From an uncultured Atopobiaceae bacterium (lineage in GTDB: Bacteria > Actinomycetota > Coriobacteriia > Coriobacteriales > Atopobiaceae): a DNA stretch of 8,661 bases. Made by a program: the position numbers and the translations under genes. A model generated the notes under the pieces. It was given only the letters and a program-made list of their open reading frames with translations. It did not search any database and was not told the DNA's origin. How positions within the stretch are numbered: position 1 is the stretch's first letter; each line of letters begins with the position of its first letter. The DNA lies in contig CALUJT010000080.1 in assembly GCA_944321005.1 (NCBI GenBank), positions 1 through 8,661 on the forward strand, written 5' to 3'. Shown here one piece after another: positions 5,239 to 8,661 of this stretch.

Positions 5239-6200
5239 GGCCGCCCCCCGTTCCGTTGACAGTCTGCCCGCGGTTGACAGATTCCCCGGGTCAAACTGTC
5301 AACCCCAACAGGTTGACAGTTTGACCCGGGGAATCTGTCAACCGCGGGGAATCTGTCAACCACCGACGCAAGGCCGGGCAGCGCAACGAGGACGGTCCAC
5401 GGGAGGTAGGCCCACCAAGGGCCGATGCCGGACATCGTGGGATAGAACCGCCAGCTCGCACAGGTCGTCCATGCGCACGCGGCACAGAGCGCGAGCAGGC
5501 CAGCGATCCCCGCCAGTGCCGCCGCGTCCCGACCGCGGAAGCGCTCGAGCCGGTAGCAGGTGCGAGACATGCCGGACTCCCAGCCCCGGGCGCGCATGGC
5601 GTCCGCGCGCTCGACGGAGTCCTCGAGGGACCAGGAGAGCAGCATCGTGGAGGTGCGGACGAGCTGGTCGCGCAGCCCCCCGCGCTCCCCCGCCGCCGTG
5701 CACGCCCCGAGCGTCGCGCGAACGGTCCGCGCCCGCCCGAGCATCTGCGGCACGAGCTGCGACGCCATGGAAACCACCACAGGGAGCGACCGCGCGCGCC
5801 CGGGCGAGAGCGCGAGGAGGCGGTCCTGCGTGAGGACGGTCGCGGCGCCCTCGAACCACAGGACCACGGCCACCATGAGCGCGCCCATCGTCGCGCCGCA
5901 CGCGAGGCTCTCCGCGTAGACGCTGCGAGGGCCCACCTTGAGAAGCAGCGTGGAGCCAGAGGCCGAGAAGAACGGGTTGGCCAGGCACACGAGCGCGAGC
6001 AGCGGAAGTTGCCAGGCAAGCCCGCGCGCCGTCGCGCGCACGCCGCGCACGAGCAGCGAGAACGAGAGCGCGCCCACGAGCGAGAGAACAACGTGGACGG
6101 GCTGAACCGCGAGCATCGAGAGCAGGGTCGTCCCCGCGAGGAGCGTCGCGGGGACGACCGCGTGCAAGGAGCCGAAGGGTATGGGACGCCCGGGCGCCAC
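5235..6200 (-). CDS. ecfT: ECF transporter transmembrane protein EcfT (CbiQ family), 321 aa
   Basis: The transmembrane coupling subunit that links the S component to the ATPases. Membrane segments lie at about 17-49, 63-78, 97-117, 142-155 (weaker), 228-246 and 262-281. The coupling helices carry the family's two Ala-Arg-X motifs: GRARSLP (134-140) and AMRARGWES (201-209). The start is a GTG at 6198-6200, with GAGGAGG 10 bases upstream; 23 bases separate it from the DUF4430 stop. The stop overlaps the ecfA start (ATGA). EcfT proteins usually have about 250-280 residues; the excess here is the tail, residues 281-316, encoded entirely by a cluster of inverted GTTGACAG repeats (see 5255-5360). 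The tail repeats VDRFP twice and CQP twice. Only the last few residues before the overlap look native. Confidence 0.9.
   Translation of the reverse strand: MAPGRPIPFGSLHAVVPATLLAGTTLLSMLAVQPVHVVLSLVGALSFSLLVRGVRATARGLAWQLPLLALVCLANPFFSASGSTLLLKVGPRSVYAESLACGATMGALMVAVVLWFEGAATVLTQDRLLALSPGRARSLPVVVSMASQLVPQMLGRARTVRATLGACTAAGERGGLRDQLVRTSTMLLSWSLEDSVERADAMRARGWESGMSRTCYRLERFRGRDAAALAGIAGLLALCAACAWTTCASWRFYPTMSGIGPWWAYLPWTVLVALPGLASVVDRFPAVDRFPGSNCQPVGVDSLTRGICQPRADCQRNGGRP
5255..5360. repeat. Palindromic repeat cluster forming the EcfT C-terminal tail
   Basis: Arms 5267-5304 and 5311-5348 are perfect 38-base reverse complements, with loop CCAACA. Further partial copies extend the cluster on both sides. 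The octamer GTTGACAG or its complement occurs six times (5255, 5273, 5296, 5312, 5335, 5353). The arms also contain ATTCCCCGGGTCAAA. The cluster sits in the last 40 codons of ecfT, in frame and without a stop, and leaves the downstream ATGA overlap with ecfA intact. Confidence 0.9.
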
Positions 6201-6223
6201 GTTCTTCTCGCCTCCTCCCCGGG

Positions 6224-6691
6224 CTACTCGGTGAACTCGGTCACGTAGGTCCAGGTGATGGCGTCGCCGTCAGCGACCTCGAGCTGGGAGCAGCCGACCT
6301 CGGCCATCTTTCCGTTGACCTCGAACATCCAGCCGCTCATGTCGCCGAAGTCGCCGCCGGCGAGGCCGTTGATGCCCGCCACGTACATGCCGTAGTCGGA
6401 GTCGCTCGCGTTGACGTCGGCGCCGGTCGCGACCAGCGCGTCGTAGACCGTGGAGCCCTCCGGGACGTCGACGTCCACGGTGGTGGACTCGCCCTCGCCC
6501 GCCGTGGCGTCGATGGTCACGCTCGCGGAGACAGTGGCCTGCTGCTCCTGGCCGGCGTCGGCCGACGCGTCACCGGATCCCGTCGCCGGCGTGCCGCCGC
6601 AGGCCGCGACGGTCAGCGCGAGCGCGAAGGCCGCCGCGCCGGCGGCGAGCCTCGTGAGAAGGCTCTTCTCGATAGGGTTGCGCTTGGTCAT
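6224..6691 (-). CDS. DUF4430 (transcobalamin-like) lipoprotein, 155 aa
   Basis: A predicted surface lipoprotein. The N-terminus MTKRNPIEKS leads into a hydrophobic stretch (14-30) with lipobox TVAAC, lipidated Cys31, then a Gly/Ala/Asp-rich linker (32-52). The rest is a DUF4430 domain: VPEGSTVYDALVATG (76-90), YGMYVAGINGLAGGDFGDMSGWMFEVNG (99-126, read in pieces) and DAITWTYV near the end. DUF4430 corresponds to the C-terminal domain of transcobalamin and intrinsic factor, so a substrate-capturing role for the adjacent ECF importer, possibly for cobamides, is plausible; the ligand is not shown by sequence. The ATG at 6691 is preferred over an upstream in-frame ATG (6796) because it gives a proper signal peptide and follows GCGAGG. 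It heads the DUF4430-ecfT-ecfA operon. Confidence 0.9.
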   Translation of the reverse strand: MTKRNPIEKSLLTRLAAGAAAFALALTVAACGGTPATGSGDASADAGQEQQATVSASVTIDATAGEGESTTVDVDVPEGSTVYDALVATGADVNASDSDYGMYVAGINGLAGGDFGDMSGWMFEVNGKMAEVGCSQLEVADGDAITWTYVTEFTE

Positions 6692-6863
6692 GTTGCCTCG
6701 CTCTCTCCCGGAATCCGGGCGTCGGGAGGGCAAGGCGGGGCGGACGACCACGCGGTCGCCGTCCCAAGACACAGCCGTGTGCTGATCCGGAGTCAAACCG
6801 GAGCCGTTTTCAACATGACGTGACAGCTGTTCGAGCCGTGCCCTCTATGCAAATGGAGACCCC
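6692..6863 (-). other. Leader region of the DUF4430-ecfT-ecfA operon
   Basis: If the promoter at 6864-6872 is used, the transcript has a leader of about 165 nt. It can form small hairpins: CCGGTTTGACTCCGG-type pairing near 6784-6800, ACAC/GTGT near 6769-6780, and the palindrome CCCGGA-A-TCCGGG at 6707-6719, just upstream of the ribosome binding site. A cobalamin riboswitch would be expected in this position, but I cannot find its conserved B12-box or core. No known riboswitch class was recognised. Confidence 0.3.
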
Positions 6864-7538
6864 AGTGTAGCAGTCTGCAAATTGGGGACTGTCCCCAATT
6901 TGCAGAAGCGCGGGACGCATGAGGTCGGCCAGGCGGCGGAAGCCCTCCTCGGTAAGGTGCAGCCCGTCGGCGTAGAGCTCGGCGCGCGTGCGACCGCTCT
7001 CGTCGAGAAACGCGTCGAAGACGTCCAGGAAGCTCACGCGGTCGTCGCGAATGAGCTCGCGCTCCTGGGGCAGGATCATGCGCAGAAGGTCATTGCTTCG
7101 GGCGCACGGCTTGGCGCGGTATCCGTCGACATCCTCGACGCACGGCAGGGGGCTCCACAGCAGCACGCGCGCCTCCGGCAGGTTGCCCAGGATGAGGTCG
7201 ACGAGGTCGCACACGTTGCGAGCCACGTCGCGCGGGCTCGCCATGACGGTGTTGCCCAGGTCGTTGGTGCCCACCATGAGCACCGCCAGGCGCGGGCTAC
7301 GCTTGATGACGGCCTCGTCCGCAAGCCAGAGAAGCTCCTCGGAGACCGCTCCCGCCACGCCGCAGTTCTGGGCGCCCGGCAGCTCCGGGAAGAGGCGCTC
7401 CACGGGGAAGAGCTGCGTCAGCGAGTCACCGTAGAAGACCACGCCGCCCGGCTCCGCCGACTCGGTGGCGCGCACGATGTCGAGCATTCGCTCCAGCTGC
7501 GGACGGCGCAGCTGGAAGAAGCGCGGGTTATATGCCAT
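6810..7538 (-). CDS. SGNH/GDSL-type hydrolase with extended C-terminus, 242 aa
   Basis: A serine esterase or acyl hydrolase of the SGNH superfamily. Block I is VVFYGDSLTQ (33-42, nucleophile Ser39), block II has Gly60 in NCGVAGA, block III is VGTNDLG (89-95, Asn92), and block V is DGLHLTEEGF (191-200, Asp191 and His194). No signal peptide, so probably cytosolic; the substrate is unknown. The domain should end near RPALLQ (208-213), as in relatives. Residues 212-222 are encoded by a 31-bp palindrome, and 223-242 are read from what looks like former intergenic DNA including a promoter. The start is uncertain: ATG 7538 has GGAGG 14-15 bases upstream (far), and an in-frame GTG at 7550 has it only 3 bases away. 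It is divergent from the GNAT gene, 146 bases apart. Confidence 0.88.
   Translation of the reverse strand: MAYNPRFFQLRRPQLERMLDIVRATESAEPGGVVFYGDSLTQLFPVERLFPELPGAQNCGVAGAVSEELLWLADEAVIKRSPRLAVLMVGTNDLGNTVMASPRDVARNVCDLVDLILGNLPEARVLLWSPLPCVEDVDGYRAKPCARSNDLLRMILPQERELIRDDRVSFLDVFDAFLDESGRTRAELYADGLHLTEEGFRRLADLMRPALLQIGDSPQFADCYTGVSICIEGTARTAVTSC
6864..6872 (-). promoter_or_regulatory. Putative extended -10 promoter for the DUF4430-ecfT-ecfA operon
   Basis: TGC plus TACACT on the minus strand is a textbook extended -10 element. The same nonamer occurs upstream of the SGNH gene at 7586-7594. It lies 172 bases upstream of the DUF4430 ATG and inside the SGNH reading-frame extension. No consensus -35 is seen; the expected -35 region falls in the palindrome at 6875-6905. 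Confidence 0.4.
6875..6905. repeat. 31-bp perfect palindrome at the end of the SGNH gene
   Basis: Fifteen-base arms 6875-6889 and 6891-6905 around a single T (CTGCAAATTGGGGAC and its complement). The core CAAATTGGG recurs in the palindrome at 3743-3821. It is in frame with the SGNH gene and directly upstream of the putative operon promoter, so it could also act as an operator. Confidence 0.9.
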
Positions 7539-7585
7539 GTCCTGACGCACGTTCCTCCCCCTCACGGTGCGGGCGATTCGCGGAG

Positions 7586-7594
7586 AGTGTAGCA
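7586..7594 (-). promoter_or_regulatory. Putative extended -10 promoter of the SGNH gene
   Basis: TGC plus TACACT on the minus strand, 48 bases before the ATG at 7538, predicting a leader of about 40 nt. There is no good -35, as expected for this promoter type. It is identical to the nonamer at 6864-6872. Confidence 0.5.
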
Positions 7595-7648
7595 CGCACA
7601 GGCCCGAGGGGCGCGCCGCTGCGGACGGCGCGCCAACGGGATGTCAGC

Positions 7649-7654
7649 TAGCAT
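7649..7654 (+). promoter_or_regulatory. Weak candidate -10 for the GNAT gene
   Basis: TAGCAT (4 of 6 to TATAAT) lies 31 bases upstream of the GNAT ATG. No -35 is visible. It is the only AT-containing hexamer in the right place, so the call is tentative. Confidence 0.25.
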
Positions 7655-7684
7655 CGAAGCGGGCGACACAGAGGGGACGGAGCC

Positions 7685-8146
7685 ATGGAGATGCGGCAGG
7701 TAGCGGACGACGGCGAGAAGAGGCGCATCACACGCCTCGTCCTCGAGGCACTCCCTGAATGGTTTGGCATACCCGAGGAGCGGGAGAGGTACGTCGCGGA
7801 ATGCGCGGGGCACCCCTTCTTCTGCGCCTGTGACGACGAGCGCCCCATTGGGTTTCTCTGCCTGAGGGAGACGGGTGACGCCACCGTGGAGCTGTACGTG
7901 ATGGGCGTCCTGAGAGAACATCACCGGCAGGGGGTCGGGCGGGAGCTCTTCCATCGCGCCCGGGAGGCGGCGGCGGGGCTGGGCTACGCCTTCATGCAGG
8001 TCAAGACCGTCCAAAGCGGCCATTACGAGCAGTACGACCACACCAACGAGTTCTATCGCTCGCTCGGCTTCCGGGAATTCGAGGTCTTCCCCACGCTCTG
8101 GGACGCATGGAACCCCTGCCAGGTGTACGTCATGGCCATCGGGTAG
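7685..8146 (+). CDS. GNAT family N-acetyltransferase, 153 aa
   Basis: A cytosolic acetyl-CoA-dependent acetyltransferase of full family length. The central strand and motif A, VELYVMGVLREHHRQGVGRE (68-87), include the pyrophosphate-binding RQGVGR loop (81-86). The C-terminal motif B region has YDHTNEFYRSLGFREFEVFP (117-136) with the usual NEFYRSLGF helix, then LWDAWNPCQVYVM (138-150). The substrate is not predictable; the tail resembles GNATs often annotated only as putative acetyltransferases. The ATG at 7685 follows GAGGGGACGGAGCC, a good ribosome binding site; a second in-frame ATG two codons later is less well placed. It is divergent from the SGNH hydrolase and has no operon partner. Confidence 0.93.
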   Translation: MEMRQVADDGEKRRITRLVLEALPEWFGIPEERERYVAECAGHPFFCACDDERPIGFLCLRETGDATVELYVMGVLREHHRQGVGRELFHRAREAAAGLGYAFMQVKTVQSGHYEQYDHTNEFYRSLGFREFEVFPTLWDAWNPCQVYVMAIG

Positions 8147-8371
8147 CGGACCCACTTGGGAGAGGGAGTCGCAGGCGCAGGAACGGGGCTCGGGGGACTG
8201 CGCCGGGCCCACCTGTCCCAAAACGTCTGAACGAAAAAACACGTCCCCCTTTGCGCGTTCAGCCACCCGACAGCGATGCGCGGTTATCGTGTGCGCCGCA
8301 TGGAGGGGAGATGTGCGGGTACATCAGTGGCATTTGTCCCCATGTCCCCACGTCACGGAATCGAGGCCCGC
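8147..8371. other. 225-bp gap with hairpins, no gene recognised
   Basis: No convincing reading frame. Two stem-loops can be drawn: GGCGCAG 8174-8180 with CTGCGCC 8198-8204 (17-base loop), and CTGAACG 8228-8234 with CGTTCAG 8257-8263 (22-base loop with six A's). TGTCCCA (8214-8220) and a doubled GTCCCC (8337-8349) recall fragments of the palindromes elsewhere in the window. The promoter of the VWA gene must lie here, but no clear boxes were seen. A small RNA cannot be excluded. Confidence 0.35.
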
Positions 8372-8661
8372 ATGCGTCGCCAGCCGTCACGCCCGTCCGT
8401 CCTTCTCGCCGTCCTTCTTGCCGTGCTGCTCGCCCTCTCCCCGCTCGCGGCGGGCGCGGCGGAGGTCCAGAAGCTCGCGGACCCGGACACCTCGGGCCGC
8501 TGGGAGGAGCTCTTTGGGTCGGGCGCGGGCAGCTACTCGACCGCGCAGGCCGGGCGCATCTGGGCGGACAAGTCCGTCTACGCCAGCGCCGACGAGGCGC
8601 GCGCAGCCGGGCTCCCCGTGAGGCTCGACGCGCCCGACCACGGCTTTGTCGTGGGGCTCTC
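8372..8661 (+). CDS. Secreted VWA-type surface protein (partial, 5' end only)
   Basis: The first 96 codons of an exported protein running off the window. The N-terminus MRRQPSRPSV has three arginines, followed by a leucine/alanine-rich core (9-25) and a likely signal peptidase I site near LAAGAA (25-30). The mature start contains DTSGRWEELFG and AGRIWADKSVY, then HGFVVGL; the pattern 'TSGRW...GRxWxDKSV...' is typical of the segment before the von Willebrand factor A domain in large Gram-positive surface proteins and pilus-type adhesins. The VWA domain itself (MIDAS motif) lies beyond the window. The ATG at 8372 is chosen because GAGG lies 6 bases upstream and it starts the signal peptide properly; an in-frame ATG at 8342 lacks a ribosome binding site. 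Confidence 0.7.
   Translation, partial: MRRQPSRPSVLLAVLLAVLLALSPLAAGAAEVQKLADPDTSGRWEELFGSGAGSYSTAQAGRIWADKSVYASADEARAAGLPVRLDAPDHGFVVGL

Noticed and set aside
6692..6863. Cobalamin riboswitch upstream of the DUF4430 operon
   Set aside because: Expected from context, but neither the conserved core nor a B12-box-like sequence could be found by eye.
7562..8266. Minus-strand 234-codon open frame opposite the GNAT gene
   Set aside because: Antisense to a full-length GNAT with an intact acetyl-CoA-binding motif.
8289..8621. Plus-strand 110-codon open frame at the right edge
   Set aside because: It overlaps the VWA gene in another frame and is Arg/Ser/Pro-rich; the signal peptide and GRIWADKSV pattern support the 8372 frame.

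Overview
The window is high-GC DNA, almost certainly from an actinobacterium of the class Coriobacteriia (Olsenella/Atopobium-like). This rests on base composition, strong GGAGG-type ribosome binding sites, the actinobacterial-looking YebC, the ECF vitamin transporter with a DUF4430 lipoprotein, and a VWA surface protein of the type common in gut and oral anaerobes. The genus is inference. No tRNA, rRNA, CRISPR array, phage gene or transposase gene was seen.

Layout from left to right. (1) 1-795, minus: the N-terminal 265 codons of a PLP-dependent class I/II aminotransferase, cut by the window edge just after its Schiff-base lysine motif. (2) 918-1178, plus: a small unrecognised protein, divergent from the aminotransferase. 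(3) 1319-2116, minus: yebC, convergent with gene 2 across a 19-bp inverted repeat, with its own promoter. (4) 2283-2515: a 233-bp intergenic element with perfect 68-bp inverted arms around a 97-bp core. (5) 2541-3251, minus: a membrane S component of an ECF transporter. (6) 3297-3734, plus: a very acidic unrecognised protein. (7) 3817-6691, minus: an operon of DUF4430 lipoprotein, EcfT and a fused double-ATPase EcfA. (8) 6810-7538, minus: an SGNH/GDSL hydrolase. (9) 7685-8146, plus: a GNAT acetyltransferase. (10) 8372 to the right edge, plus: the start of a secreted VWA-type protein.

The S component, EcfT and EcfA make up a complete energy-coupling-factor importer. The DUF4430 lipoprotein, related to the C-terminal domain of transcobalamin, suggests the substrate is a cobamide or a similar vitamin, with the lipoprotein capturing it outside the membrane. 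The S gene is separated from the A/T genes by the opposite-strand acidic gene.

The most unusual thing here is the density of near-perfect palindromic elements: six in 8.7 kb. Three lie inside reading frames of the SGNH-ECF block without breaking them: in the tail of the SGNH hydrolase, in the tail of EcfT, and in the linker between the two ATPase domains of EcfA. A fourth carries the EcfA stop codon. Two of the six share a CAAATTGGG core. This looks like a family of small palindromic mobile repeats that tolerate or favour in-frame insertion at gene ends and linkers. The SGNH case is the clearest: the element and the promoter of the next operon both now lie inside its extended reading frame.
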